64,000 bases of DNA, taken from contig JAUNGE010000012.1 of the NCBI GenBank assembly GCA_030524675.1, positions 1-64,000 of the forward strand, given 5' to 3'. How positions within the stretch are numbered: position 1 is the first letter of the stretch; every line of letters begins with the position of its first letter. Made by a program: the position numbers and the translations under genes. Of this stretch, positions 44,718-53,119 are shown piece after piece. Below the pieces are notes generated by a model. That model did not search any database. It had not been told where the DNA came from and saw only the letters and a program-made list of their open reading frames with translations. Source of the stretch: a bacterium (GTDB taxonomy: Bacteria; Bacillota; Clostridia; Lachnospirales; Lachnospiraceae).

Positions 44718-45446
44718 ATGAAAACACAGGTTTGGGCACACCGCGGTGCCAGCGCATATGCGCCGGAAAATACAATGGATGCATTTGAGTTGGCTTACCG
44801 GCAGGGAGCAGATGGAATTGAGCTGGATGTGCAGATGACAAAAGACGGAAAGCTGGTGGTGATTCATGATGAGACGATTGATAGAACCAGCGGAGAAAGC
44901 GGATATGTGAGAGAGTATACAGCAAAGGAACTTCGCAAATTTTCGTTTAACCAGACACATCCAGAATATAAGACAGCGCAGATTCCGTTTCTGGAGGAGG
45001 TGCTGGAATTTGTCAAATCCAACGGCATGAAGCTGAACATAGAATTGAAGAACAGCATTATTGTGTATCCAAAACTGGAGGAAAAAGTTCTTGCATTGGT
45101 GAAGAAGGTGGGAATAGAGGAGCAGGTAATCTATTCGTCTTTCAATCATAAGAGTATAGTGAAAATCAAGAAACTGGCGCCGGACGCCGAGACGGGAATC
45201 CTGTATTCGGATGGCTGGCTGCGTGTGCCATCCTATGCGGAGAAAATTGGAGTGGATGCGATTCATCCGGCAGTGTATCATGTACTGGACACAAAACTGA
45301 TTGAAAAGAGTCATGATAAGAAGTTGAAAGTACATATCTGGACGGTAAATCGGAGAGAGGATATGGAGATATTTACCAAGCGAAAAGCAGATGCTATCAT
45401 TACGAATTATCCGGATATCTGCCGCGAAGTGGTGGATGGAAAGTAG
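44718..45446 (+). CDS. ugpQ: Glycerophosphodiester phosphodiesterase, UgpQ type
   Basis: 242 residues. The active-site start WAHRGASAYAPENTMDAFEL, followed by DGIELDVQMTKDGKLVVIHD, is the GDPD signature (His, Arg, Glu, Asp and His of the metal site); NIELKN is the third block. It splits glycerophosphodiesters (from phospholipid head groups) into glycerol-3-phosphate and an alcohol. No signal peptide, so it works on imported diesters. Its place after the UgpB-like gene supports the operon assignment. Confidence 0.93.
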   Translation: MKTQVWAHRGASAYAPENTMDAFELAYRQGADGIELDVQMTKDGKLVVIHDETIDRTSGESGYVREYTAKELRKFSFNQTHPEYKTAQIPFLEEVLEFVKSNGMKLNIELKNSIIVYPKLEEKVLALVKKVGIEEQVIYSSFNHKSIVKIKKLAPDAETGILYSDGWLRVPSYAEKIGVDAIHPAVYHVLDTKLIEKSHDKKLKVHIWTVNRREDMEIFTKRKADAIITNYPDICREVVDGK

Positions 45447-45510
45447 GCGCAGAGCGGCTAAAACCAGAAGATATAAGAAGGGTGAGAAACGACAGCACAG
45501 ATGGGGAGAC

Positions 45511-45568
45511 AAACAGTGAGGACATAAACAGTGAGAAAATAACAGTGAGGGGAGAATAGTGAGGAGAT
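45511..45568 (+). repeat. 14-15-nt tandem repeat, four units
   Basis: Units at 45511-45525, 45526-45540, 45541-45554 and 45555-45568 share AACAGTGAGGRNAT. Each carries a GTGAGG-like sequence, and the last ones provide the Shine-Dalgarno of the HAD gene at 45577. Confidence 0.7.
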
Positions 45569-45576
45569 AAATAGGT

Positions 45577-46404
45577 ATGAGATTATTGGCAGTGGATATG
45601 GATGGGACCTTGCTGAATTCAGATGGCAGAGTGCCGAAAGCCAACGCAGATGCCATCCGAATGGCACAGAAACAGGGAAAACAGGTAATCGTGTGTACGG
45701 GACGTGGATTTCAGGATGCACTGGCGCCGGTGAGAGATGCAGGGATTGTCTGTGATTTTATCTGTATGAATGGAGCCGGTTATTTTCGCAGAGATGGAAA
45801 ACTGGAGTACAAAAAAACTCTCTCTTATCAGAAGATAGACAAGATTGTGGAGTTGGCGGAGCGTTTTCACCTGGTGACGGACTTTATGGCAGAACACGGC
45901 AGCTATACCATCTCGTCAAAAGCGCAGTTTTTGAAATGTTATGTTGCTGGAATTTTGCTTCCGATGGCGGATTTTGAGGCGGATATGGTCTGGAAGCGCT
46001 TTAAGGCAGTTCGATATGATGAACTGAAATCCAAAAAGATTGATATTTTTAAGGTTTCTGTGATTCATCCGATTCCAGATGTGTTGAGGACGGTGCGGGA
46101 TATTCTTGAGAAGGAGGGTGGACTGGCACTTGCTCCCTCTCATGAGACAAATATTGAGATTACCTCGGACAGAGCGCAGAAGGGAATTGCGCTGATGGAG
46201 TATGCAAAAAAACATCAGATTCCAGAACATGAAATTATGGCAATCGGAGACAGTGGAAATGATGTTTCCATGCTGAGTCTTCCAATCGGTGTGACGGTGG
46301 CGATGGGGAACGCCATGCCGGCAGCATGCGCCGCAGCAAAGTATCAGACCAAAACAAACGACGAGAACGGGGTCGCATGGGCGATGGAGAAGTGGTTCTT
46401 GTAG
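45577..46404 (+). CDS. Cof-type HAD hydrolase
   Basis: 275 residues. The nucleophile motif LLAVDMDGTLLNSDG (Asp8, Asp10) opens the protein; VICTGRGFQDAL, KGIALMEYAKKH and MAIGDSGNDVSML supply the other HAD motifs and a type IIB cap lies between. Such enzymes dephosphorylate sugar phosphates, flavin or cofactor phosphates in the cytosol. GTGAGGAG precedes the ATG, within a tandem-repeat leader. It follows the ugp-like operon by 130 bases and may belong to it. Confidence 0.92.
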   Translation: MRLLAVDMDGTLLNSDGRVPKANADAIRMAQKQGKQVIVCTGRGFQDALAPVRDAGIVCDFICMNGAGYFRRDGKLEYKKTLSYQKIDKIVELAERFHLVTDFMAEHGSYTISSKAQFLKCYVAGILLPMADFEADMVWKRFKAVRYDELKSKKIDIFKVSVIHPIPDVLRTVRDILEKEGGLALAPSHETNIEITSDRAQKGIALMEYAKKHQIPEHEIMAIGDSGNDVSMLSLPIGVTVAMGNAMPAACAAAKYQTKTNDENGVAWAMEKWFL

Positions 46405-46420
46405 AAAGTTTCGTATTATT

Positions 46421-46449
46421 TTGCGTATTTGTAGTGTCTGTGATATGAT
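46421..46449 (+). promoter_or_regulatory. Promoter of the P1 peptidase gene
   Basis: TTGCGT (46421-46426), a 17-base spacer and TATGAT (46444-46449). A perfect hairpin TCAAGTC-TTGG-GACTTGA (46468-46485) follows in the leader, directly before the Shine-Dalgarno. Confidence 0.65.
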
Positions 46450-46497
46450 GATACCAGAATCAAAGGGTCAAGTCTTGGGACTTGAAGGAAGGATGCG

Positions 46498-47472
46498 GTG
46501 AGAATGAAGGAAATCAGTATCAGGGACATAAAAAATATCAAAATTGGAAATGCCCAAAATGAAAAAGCAGGAACTGGATGTACAGTGATTTTGTGCGAGC
46601 AGGGAGCGCCGACAGGACTCGATGTGCGCGGCGGCGGACCGGCATCCAGAGAGAGTGAGCTGTTAAAGCCCATGGCAGCGGCTGAGAGGATTCATGCGGT
46701 GCTTCTTAGCGGCGGAAGTGCATTTGGGCTGGATGCATCCGGCGGCGTGCAGCAGTATCTGGAGGAGAGAAATATTGGTTTTTCTGTGGGGCCGTTGAAA
46801 GTGCCACTGGTGTGCCAGTCCTGTATTTTTGACCTGGGCGTAGCAGATTACAGAGTGAGACCAGACAAAGCGATGGGATATGAGGCGTGTCAGAATGCAG
46901 AGCAGGGAAAGTATCAGGATGGAAATTTTGGCGCAGGGACCGGCGCCACAGTAGGAAAACTGCATGGCATGGAATATGCTATGAAAGCAGGCATCGGAAG
47001 CTATGCTGTCTCATTGGGAAATCTGCAGGTAGGTGCCATTGTCGCAGTCAATGCGTTCGGAGACATTTTTGACTGGAAGAATGGCCAGAAGATTGCGGGA
47101 CTTCTGGACAAGGACAAAAAATCATTTCTTTCCATGGAGGAAGAGCTGTTTAACGGCTATGAGATTATGACAGGGGAGATTCCTGGAAATACGACAATCG
47201 GTGTGATTATCACAAATGCAAAATTTGCAAAGACAGCGCTCTGTAAGATTGCGGGAATGGCACATAACGGATATGCCCGCTCCATCCGTCCCGTTCATAC
47301 GTCAGGGGACGGAGACAGCATTTATGCGATGTCTGTGGGAGATGTGGAGGCAAATCAGGATGTGGTCGGAACGTTGGCAGCACAGGTGATGTCAGAGGCG
47401 ATTATTCGTGCGGTCAAACATGCAGAACCGGCATATGGATATCGTGCGTGGAAGGAACTGCAGGAAGAATAA
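46498..47472 (+). CDS. P1-family (S58, DmpA-like) aminopeptidase/esterase
   Basis: 324 residues from GTG 46498; ATG 46504 is an alternative and GAAGGAAGG lies just upstream of both. The family blocks are GAPTGLDVRGGGPASRESEL, LLSGGSAFGLDASGGVQQYL and FGAGTGATVGKLHG. The self-cleaving nucleophile region is PGNTTIGVIITNA near residue 230, after which SIRPVHTSGDGD follows. These Ntn-fold proteins process themselves and then act as aminopeptidases on D- or beta-amino acid substrates or as amidases. Cytosolic. Single-gene unit with its own promoter and terminator. Confidence 0.9.
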   Translation: MRMKEISIRDIKNIKIGNAQNEKAGTGCTVILCEQGAPTGLDVRGGGPASRESELLKPMAAAERIHAVLLSGGSAFGLDASGGVQQYLEERNIGFSVGPLKVPLVCQSCIFDLGVADYRVRPDKAMGYEACQNAEQGKYQDGNFGAGTGATVGKLHGMEYAMKAGIGSYAVSLGNLQVGAIVAVNAFGDIFDWKNGQKIAGLLDKDKKSFLSMEEELFNGYEIMTGEIPGNTTIGVIITNAKFAKTALCKIAGMAHNGYARSIRPVHTSGDGDSIYAMSVGDVEANQDVVGTLAAQVMSEAIIRAVKHAEPAYGYRAWKELQEE

Positions 47473-47565
47473 ATTCAGACGCGCTTTGGAGTATCACACA
47501 GAGATGCGCGCCATGCAGAGCATAACAATATGTATCTGCATAGATAGTATCAGAAAAGAAAAAAA

Positions 47566-47612
47566 GAGACTGCTGCAAACGGTAACATTCATTTTGCGGC
47601 AGTCTCCTTTTG
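47566..47612. terminator. Intrinsic terminator between convergent genes
   Basis: GAGACTGCTGCAAA pairs with TTTGCGGCAGTCTC, with A and T runs on both sides, so it can end the peptidase transcript and the opposing phosphoesterase transcript. Confidence 0.85.
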
Positions 47613-47686
47613 TATATGTTGTACTTTTATGTATATGTTATACTTTTGCGTATACCACGGTACTTTATGTATATGTTGTATTTTGT
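47611..47686. repeat. 19-nt tandem repeat, four units
   Basis: Units 47611-47629, 47630-47648, 47649-47667 and 47668-47686 keep an exact 19-base period with the core TGTATATGTTGTACTTT; the third is the most diverged. It lies between the terminator and the stop of the phosphoesterase gene. Confidence 0.8.
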
Positions 47687-47717
47687 GTGTATTGGTTTGT
47701 ATGCATATCTCGATATA

Positions 47718-48392
47718 TCAGTAGTACCGTTTGGTCTGCTCTGCTGCTGGTTCTTTTTGCTTTCTATGATAGAATTTCCACTTTGGAGTTTCCGCCGGTA
47801 CATCAATATCAATAATATAGGATTGATAGGCATTGATTACAGTGGTATCTTTATAGGAAGCGACACGTGTTGCCCGCCCACCGTAATTCAAGTGATTGTG
47901 CCCATGTATAAAATATTTTGGTTTGTACTTTTCCATTAAGTCGATAAAACACTGGAATCCCTTGTGGGGAAGGTCATCACCGTCATGGAACTGGTATGCC
48001 GGTGCGTGGGTGACAAGAATATCAAATCCTTTGCTGCGGAAGATATCCCAGTACAGATGCCAGATTCGGTGTTTCATTTCTTTTTCCGTAAATTGATAAG
48101 GGCCAGGTTTATAGCGCATACAGCCGCCCAGCCCCAGAATACGCAGTCCCTTATATTCGTAGAGCATTCCGTCAATGCAGGTACAGCCCTCAGGTGGGTG
48201 TACCTGGTAGCGAATGTCATGGTTGCCATGGATATAGAGCACGGGTGCTTTGCCCATAGTAACAAGGAAGGAAAGATAAGCAGCGGACAAGTCACCGCAG
48301 GAAATAATCAGATCAATATCAGCTAATTTTGAAGGTTCATAGTAATCCCAAAGAGATTTTGACTCTTCATCAGCAACCACCAAAATTCGCAT
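47718..48392 (-). CDS. Calcineurin-like metallophosphoesterase
   Basis: 224 residues. Metal-binding motifs in order: ILVVADEES (Asp, with the usual DxH replaced), LIISCGDLS, YIHGNHD, LVTHAPAY and FIHGHNH. The family cleaves phosphodiesters or phosphomonoesters, including nucleotides. The first motif has Asp-Glu in place of the common Asp-x-His. It starts two bases after the stop of the ParB-BMP fusion gene on the same strand, so the two proteins are made together and probably share a task. The basic C-terminal tail (RKQKEP...KRYY) has no known role. Confidence 0.9.
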   Translation of the reverse strand: MRILVVADEESKSLWDYYEPSKLADIDLIISCGDLSAAYLSFLVTMGKAPVLYIHGNHDIRYQVHPPEGCTCIDGMLYEYKGLRILGLGGCMRYKPGPYQFTEKEMKHRIWHLYWDIFRSKGFDILVTHAPAYQFHDGDDLPHKGFQCFIDLMEKYKPKYFIHGHNHLNYGGRATRVASYKDTTVINAYQSYIIDIDVPAETPKWKFYHRKQKEPAAEQTKRYY

Positions 48393-48394
48393 CT

Positions 48395-50332
48395 TTAGAC
48401 CTCCGTTGTACTTTTTTGCTTGTAAATGCCGTGTATCTTCACAACTTTCTGTGCTTCGTCATTCAGTTCATCAATCGTAGGAATACTTCCCACTACATTT
48501 TCAGCGAGCCAGTTCATGGTGACAATCTGCTCTGGAGAGAGTACCGCATCCTCTTTCTTTGTGATTGGTCCATCCTGAGAGTGGAGAATACCTGAGAATG
48601 GCTGGAAGGCGCCAGAACAGATACTGTGCTTCAAAATCTCAATCAGACGTTTTGTGCCATCTGGAATGCTGTTAGAATAAATCAGGTCAATCACCTCGGC
48701 GGACATACCCCACCAGTAATTTAAGGCCTGTTCGCCCATGGTGCGCTCGGTGGAGTTCCAGGAACCCTCCATCACGCTGCGGACGATTTTTTCGTAATAT
48801 TTTCCCCAGTGCCAGATAGGAGTTGCCAGATGAATATTGGAATCTCCATCTTTCTGGTACAGGCCGAACTGCCTGGACATCTCAACTGGCGTAATCATAT
48901 CTTGTCCGGAAATGAAGGTGATGCCGTTCTGTGCCAGAGCACTGTGGCTGTCATGATTTTTCACCGTGGACCATTCCAGATAAATCTTGATGTTCGGGTT
49001 GACCATCTGTGCACCCAGAGCGAAAGCATTGATATTTGCCATCATGCCATAAATCGGATAATCTGCGATATAGCCGATTTTGTTGGACTGGGAGATGGCT
49101 GCCGCTGCGGCTCCGATCACAAATTTTGCCTCATACATTCTTCCGTAGTAGGTACGGATGGACTTGTAGGAAGTGTTGACAGAGCAGTTTAGAATCTTTA
49201 CGTCTGTATGGCTGAGGGCCGCTTTGAGGCTTGCCGTGATCATTCTTGGCGTAGTGGTGAAAATGATTTCGCATCCAGCATCAATCGCCAGGTCGATGGC
49301 AGACAGTGCGCTCTCCTCAGAATCAATATTGTCAAAGTGCAGTGTTACAACCTGGTCCCCGAATACTTCTTCCAGGTGCATACGTCCCAGCTCATGGCCG
49401 TATGTCCAGCTTGAAGTTTCTGCGGTCTTCTCGTGGATAAATGCAATCTTGTATTTCTTCTGGGAGGAGACTGGAGAGAGAATCCGCTCCAGAAGGTTTG
49501 AAGGCTGTGCTTTTTCCGGCTGTTCCACAAGAGCAATCGAGTTGCCCTGAGCGGACAGTAGAAATTCATCCCACATTTTGGAAACCTCGTGTGCCAGCTG
49601 TTTATCGGACAGGTCCAGCAGGTGTGGCAGGCCGTAAATCTGAAGGTAAATCAGGAATGCGTCGCCAGGTGTGAGGGAGAGGCGGTTGTCGCTCTTTTCC
49701 TGGAAAATTTTTGAAAAACGCAGATAGGCCGAGCGCACATTCAGACGGAAATCTTCATCCCACGGATTCTCGGCATCGGCATGGAGTGCTTCAATCAATG
49801 CCTGGAAACTGCCCTCTTTGGAAAACCAGATATCGTTAATCTGCGCCACTTTGTAGAAATCCATAAATTCATAATAGATTTTGTTTTCCAGTGAATCGTT
49901 CTTTTTGGGGATAATACGTGTCACATAGGCCGGAATGCTGGCCGCGTTCATATATTTTAAGACGCTGACACGTTTATTGCCTTCCTGCACATAAAATTTA
50001 TTCATAAACTCAAATGCAACAATCGGGTCGCGAATTCCCTCGTTTACCTGTGCGTTGATGAGAGATATCCATTTTGCTGCAAATTCAGATTTATCATTCA
50101 AAAGCGGCATGAAATTGCTGGCTAGGGCGGTCTGCCGTCCGGCTGTTTTTGTACCGACGATCAGGTTCAGAGGAACTTCCACAAGACCAAGCTTTGTTTC
50201 AGCGGCCACTTCCACAAACGGAAGAATGTCGTCGAGAGCCGGCAGATATGGGTATTTGCCGGAGGAAACAGAGAAGCGGTATTGTTTTTCTGCCATTTTT
50301 TTTGCTTTATTGTATTCATCAAAAGCGATCAT
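48395..50332 (-). CDS. Cytosolic fusion of a ParB/Srx-like domain and a BMP (Med/PnrA-like) nucleoside-binding domain
   Basis: 645 residues with no signal peptide or lipobox. Residues ~45-142 look like a ParB/sulfiredoxin-type domain: VEVPLNLIVG, IRDPIVAFEFMNKFYV, then EGNKRVSVLKYMNAASIPAY, where EGNKR resembles the G-x-R-R nucleotide pocket. Residues ~150-290 are helical linker. From ~296 (YKIAFIHEKTAETSSWTYGH) to ~530 a BMP fold follows, with NKIGYIADYPIYGMMANINAFALG, the core of Med/PnrA lipoproteins that bind purine nucleosides. A signal-less BMP cannot serve an ABC importer, so it is probably a sensor or enzyme. AAGGAGG precedes the ATG. Cotranscribed with the phosphoesterase. The N-terminal domain call is by pattern only. 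Confidence 0.7.
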   Translation of the reverse strand: MIAFDEYNKAKKMAEKQYRFSVSSGKYPYLPALDDILPFVEVAAETKLGLVEVPLNLIVGTKTAGRQTALASNFMPLLNDKSEFAAKWISLINAQVNEGIRDPIVAFEFMNKFYVQEGNKRVSVLKYMNAASIPAYVTRIIPKKNDSLENKIYYEFMDFYKVAQINDIWFSKEGSFQALIEALHADAENPWDEDFRLNVRSAYLRFSKIFQEKSDNRLSLTPGDAFLIYLQIYGLPHLLDLSDKQLAHEVSKMWDEFLLSAQGNSIALVEQPEKAQPSNLLERILSPVSSQKKYKIAFIHEKTAETSSWTYGHELGRMHLEEVFGDQVVTLHFDNIDSEESALSAIDLAIDAGCEIIFTTTPRMITASLKAALSHTDVKILNCSVNTSYKSIRTYYGRMYEAKFVIGAAAAAISQSNKIGYIADYPIYGMMANINAFALGAQMVNPNIKIYLEWSTVKNHDSHSALAQNGITFISGQDMITPVEMSRQFGLYQKDGDSNIHLATPIWHWGKYYEKIVRSVMEGSWNSTERTMGEQALNYWWGMSAEVIDLIYSNSIPDGTKRLIEILKHSICSGAFQPFSGILHSQDGPITKKEDAVLSPEQIVTMNWLAENVVGSIPTIDELNDEAQKVVKIHGIYKQKSTTEV

Positions 50333-50678
50333 ATAGGACCTCCTTAATGGTGTGAGTACATTAGTTACCTTACAGGGGTTTCATACATATATTATAAGAA
50401 AAGAAATCCTTTGTGACAAGAGACAGTTTGAGCAAGGATTTTCGGAAAGAGAGAAAAAAATTGGGAGAAATGTCAAAGGTTTAACAGAATTTCGTTAGAG
50501 TACAAAGAAATAAGAAAAATACGAGAAAATGACAGGAAAAAAGTGACTAAAAAAGAAGAAAAGCAACAGGAGAAAGTGGCTGAAATTCGGAAAAAAAGAG
50601 TACGGAAGAGTCTTGACAAGACCAGAAAAATGTAGTAAACTTCTAAAGTCAGAAAAAACAGAAAATAGAAATTAAAAA
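50333..50678. promoter_or_regulatory. Divergent promoter region upstream of the BMP fusion and the tRNAs
   Basis: 346 bases without a gene. Minus strand: TTGTCA-17-TATAAT (50419 to 50391) drives the ParB-BMP gene with a leader of ~45 bases. Plus strand: TTGACA (50613-50618), a 17-base spacer and TAAACT (50636-50641) drives the tRNAs; the -35 is inside the palindrome GTCTTGACAAGAC. The remaining A/G-rich stretch shows nothing further. Confidence 0.8.
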
Positions 50679-50751
<73 letters not shown>

Positions 50752-50755
50752 TTTT

Positions 50756-50826
50756 GCAGGTGTAGTTCAATGGTAGAACACTAGCCTTCCAAGCTAGATA
50801 CGTGGGTTCGATTCCCATCACCTGCT
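50756..50826 (+). tRNA. tRNA-Gly (TCC)
   Basis: 71 bases. Acceptor stem GCAGGTG/CACCTGC with discriminator T, anticodon stem CTAGC/GCTAG around CTTCCAA with anticodon TCC, and the T loop GGTTCGATTCC. It follows tRNA-Phe by four bases in one transcript. CCA is not encoded. Confidence 0.97.
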
Positions 50827-51134
50827 TTTTTTATACCCATTTTTAAAGGCAAGTGAAACGTTTTGAAAGCAGAATGGTATCTCTGCTCTCAGAACGTTTT
50901 TTGTTGTTTCGTGAAAAGTTCTCGGAACTCCTTTTAAGGGCTAGAGACCTTTTATGCAGCAAAAATACTCTGTGTGGAACGATACTATGTATGCAGGAAG
51001 AATATTCAGAAAAAAAATGTTGTGAGGAGATTGGCAGGAGGAGAGGAATTTGGTATAATGAAATGAAAAATGTGAAAAACCTACTGTTTGTGGCAGGAAA
51101 ATTGTGTGGCCTGTGAACAGATAAGGAGGAAAAA
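50827..51134 (+). other. Gap after the tRNAs with terminator
   Basis: 308 bases. Apart from the terminator at 50856-50902 and a ribosome-binding site (AAGGAGG) for the gene at 51135, nothing was recognised. A weak -10-like TATAAT at 51055-51060 may serve the phosphoesterase gene. Confidence 0.5.
50856..50902 (+). terminator. Intrinsic terminator of the tRNA operon
   Basis: An 18-bp stem with one mismatch, AAACGTTTTGAAAGCAGA against TCTGCTCTCAGAACGTTT, is followed by a T run. Confidence 0.9.
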
Positions 51135-51668
51135 ATGATTTATTTTACATCAGATTTGCATTTTTATCATGATAAGGTGATTCAGTATGCAAACCGGCCA
51201 TTCTATAATGCAGACGAGATGAATCGGGCATTGATTCGCAGATGGAACCAGAAGGTAGGGGTGCAGGATGAAGTGTATATTCTGGGGGATATTACAATGA
51301 AAGGCCCTCAGTATGCGACAGAGGTAATTCGGGCACTTCACGGAAAGAAGTATCTGATTCGCGGAAATCATGACCAGTTTGTGGACAGGGAAGAATTTGA
51401 CAGAAGCCTGTTTGAGTGGATAAAGGAGTATTATGAGCTGCAGTATGAAAATCAATGGTTTATTCTGTTCCATTATCCAATCGAAGAGTGGAACGGATTT
51501 TTTCGCGGGGCGATTCATTTGCATGGACACCAGCATAACCATGAGACTTATAACTATGCGAATCTGGAGAAGGGGCTGCGTCGATATGATGTGGGTGTAG
51601 ATGCGAATAGAATGTACCCTGTCAGTATAGAAGAGATTCTTCTCTTCTTTTCCATGGGAAACCTTTAA
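51135..51668 (+). CDS. Calcineurin-like metallophosphoesterase (small, YfcE/UDP-type fold)
   Basis: 177 residues. The motifs are complete: IYFTSDLHFYHD (Asp-x-His), VYILGDITMKG, LIRGNHDQF, LFHYPIEEW and LHGHQHN. It belongs to the short bacterial phosphoesterases that act on phosphodiesters or small phosphorylated metabolites in the cytosol. AAGGAGG precedes the ATG at 51135. It is followed 101 bases later by a HAD phosphatase on the same strand. Substrate unknown. Confidence 0.92.
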   Translation: MIYFTSDLHFYHDKVIQYANRPFYNADEMNRALIRRWNQKVGVQDEVYILGDITMKGPQYATEVIRALHGKKYLIRGNHDQFVDREEFDRSLFEWIKEYYELQYENQWFILFHYPIEEWNGFFRGAIHLHGHQHNHETYNYANLEKGLRRYDVGVDANRMYPVSIEEILLFFSMGNL

Positions 51669-51769
51669 TCTCAGATTAAAAGTATTTGAGATATCAACCC
51701 AAAGACATAAAAAAAGTTAGACGAATATTTGTCAGATATGGGAGAATACAAGACATAAGGAGACTGAAA

Positions 51770-52423
51770 ATGAAAGCAGATGGAATCATTTTTGATTTGG
51801 ATGGGACTCTCTGGGATTCGATTGTGCCGGTCACAGAATCCTGGAATCGGGTGATTGAGCGGCGTCTGGGCAAAGAAGCGCGGATTACCACAGAAGATAT
51901 GCATCATTGTATGGGAATGCTGATGGAAGATATCGGAGCTGCACTGTTTCCGGAACTTCCGAGAGAGGAGATGCTCTCTGTGCTGAGAGAGTGCTGTGAG
52001 TATGAAAATGAATATGTGGCAGAGGTCGGCGGAAAATTGTTTGATGGGGTTATGGAGACCTTAAAAGAATTGGCAGGCAGAATGCCTCTGTTTATTGTGA
52101 GCAACTGTCAGGCTGGATACATTGAGGCATTTTTCAAGGCGCATGGCGTGGAAAACTATTTTAAAGACTATGAGAATCCAGGGCGCACAGGTCTCGCGAA
52201 AGCAGAAAATATCAGTCTGGTGGCACAGCGCAACCATCTGAAGTGTCCAGTCTATGTCGGAGACACGCAGGGGGACTGCAATGCATCCACAAAAGCAAAC
52301 GTGCCGTTTATTTTTGCACGGTATGGTTTTGGGGAGGTAAAACCGGAAGACTGTGTAGGTGTGATTGACTCGTTTGCAGAGCTTGCAGATTTGGTGGAGT
52401 TCGATGCAGAAGAAAGAAAATGA
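51770..52423 (+). CDS. HAD-family hydrolase (phosphoglycolate phosphatase-like)
   Basis: 217 residues from ATG 51770, preceded by AAGGAG; the open frame upstream is A/G-rich leader. The nucleophile motif is GIIFDLDGTLWDS, motif II FIVSNCQ, and motif IV YVGDTQGDCNA. The four-helix cap between motifs I and II places it with phosphoglycolate phosphatase and beta-phosphoglucomutase relatives. It removes phosphate from a small metabolite; which one is unknown. It is followed by a terminator. Confidence 0.9.
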   Translation: MKADGIIFDLDGTLWDSIVPVTESWNRVIERRLGKEARITTEDMHHCMGMLMEDIGAALFPELPREEMLSVLRECCEYENEYVAEVGGKLFDGVMETLKELAGRMPLFIVSNCQAGYIEAFFKAHGVENYFKDYENPGRTGLAKAENISLVAQRNHLKCPVYVGDTQGDCNASTKANVPFIFARYGFGEVKPEDCVGVIDSFAELADLVEFDAEERK

Positions 52424-52539
52424 GAAGATAGAAAATCAGAAGAAATAACCAGCGGAAGGAAAAGCAGCAGATTCGCAGACAGTAAAATCTTAGATTACAG
52501 ATTCATAAATAACAGAATTCTAAATAAAATAGTATAAAG

Positions 52540-52606
52540 AAAAGGCTGATGCAGGAAAGAACAGATGAAAACAGAGAGTTTGTCTGACTTGGCAGCAGCC
52601 TTTTTG
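52540..52606 (+). terminator. Intrinsic terminator after the HAD gene
   Basis: AAAAGGCTG pairs with CAGCCTTTT across an inner ACAGA/TCTG(T) stem, followed by T residues. Confidence 0.7.
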
Positions 52607-52774
52607 ACGTATTTGATGGATTTGGTTTCTTTGGATTCATGTAGTTTTGGTCCATTCTGTTCTCGCGTTTATGGAAAATATAAGAAATTTCTTATTATGC
52701 AACAAAAATGGTACATTCTTGTTAATATTGTATCAAATCATATCGCTTATGCAAAATATATTTAGTGAAAACGA

Positions 52775-52803
52775 TAGACAATTATTTGGTTTTTGGGTAT
52801 AAT
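52775..52803 (+). promoter_or_regulatory. Sigma-A promoter of the atp operon
   Basis: TAGACA, 17-base spacer, TATAAT; initiation near 52810, about 58 bases before the first gene. Confidence 0.8.
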
Positions 52804-52867
52804 ACTATCTATATGCATAGAGAGCAGGTGCGATGGTTGGAGATGAAATTTTCAATCGGAGGGAAAG

Positions 52868-53119
52868 ATGAAACATAGGAAAAGCATATTTCGGAATTTT
52901 GCCCTGGTGACACAGCTTGGGCTGAGTGTGATGACGCCGGTGTTTCTCTGCATCCTGGCGGGATATTGGATTGATGAAAAGACGGGGCTTAGAACCACAT
53001 TTTGGTTTTTGCTTGCCGGCTTTTTCGCAGGAGCGCGCAATGCCTATCTGATGGCGAAGCACACCATCGAAATCAACCGCAGAGAGGAAGCAAAGGAGGA
53101 TAAAGCGGATGAGAGCTGA
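52868..53119 (+). CDS. AtpZ/AtpI-like small membrane protein
   Basis: 83 residues with two membrane segments: FALVTQLGLSVMTPVFLCIL and TTFWFLLAGFFAGARNAYLM. The loop GYWIDEKTGL and the GAR-N end match the AtpZ/YjiA-like AtpI-gp1 family found at the head of bacterial atp operons, where it helps assembly of the c ring or moves Mg2+/Ca2+. GGAGGG precedes the ATG. It overlaps the next gene by 11 bases. Confidence 0.85.
   Translation: MKHRKSIFRNFALVTQLGLSVMTPVFLCILAGYWIDEKTGLRTTFWFLLAGFFAGARNAYLMAKHTIEINRREEAKEDKADES

Larger units (their letters stand above)
52424..52867 (+). promoter_or_regulatory. Region upstream of the ATP synthase operon
   Basis: 444 bases. After a terminator (52540-52606) an AT-rich stretch leads to the promoter TAGACA (52775-52780), 17 bases, TATAAT (52798-52803). 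A short open frame at 52565-52765 begins inside the terminator and is not credible. The leader of ~55 bases has a GGAGGG Shine-Dalgarno for the first gene. Confidence 0.75.

Noticed and set aside
44718-45446. Reading the 40-45 kb ABC operon as a plain sugar importer
   Set aside because: The FWHSM start of the lipoprotein and the adjoining glycerophosphodiesterase favour a ugp-type system, although sugar transport is not fully excluded.
47611-47686. Possible CRISPR array
   Set aside because: Repeats are contiguous with no unique spacers; none of the tandem arrays in the window has CRISPR geometry and no cas gene is present.
50853-51116. 87-residue open frame after the tRNAs
   Set aside because: Its start lies in the tRNA terminator stem, it lacks a ribosome-binding site and its composition is not protein-like.
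52565-52765. 66-residue open frame upstream of the atp operon
   Set aside because: It begins inside the terminator of the HAD gene and has no ribosome-binding site.
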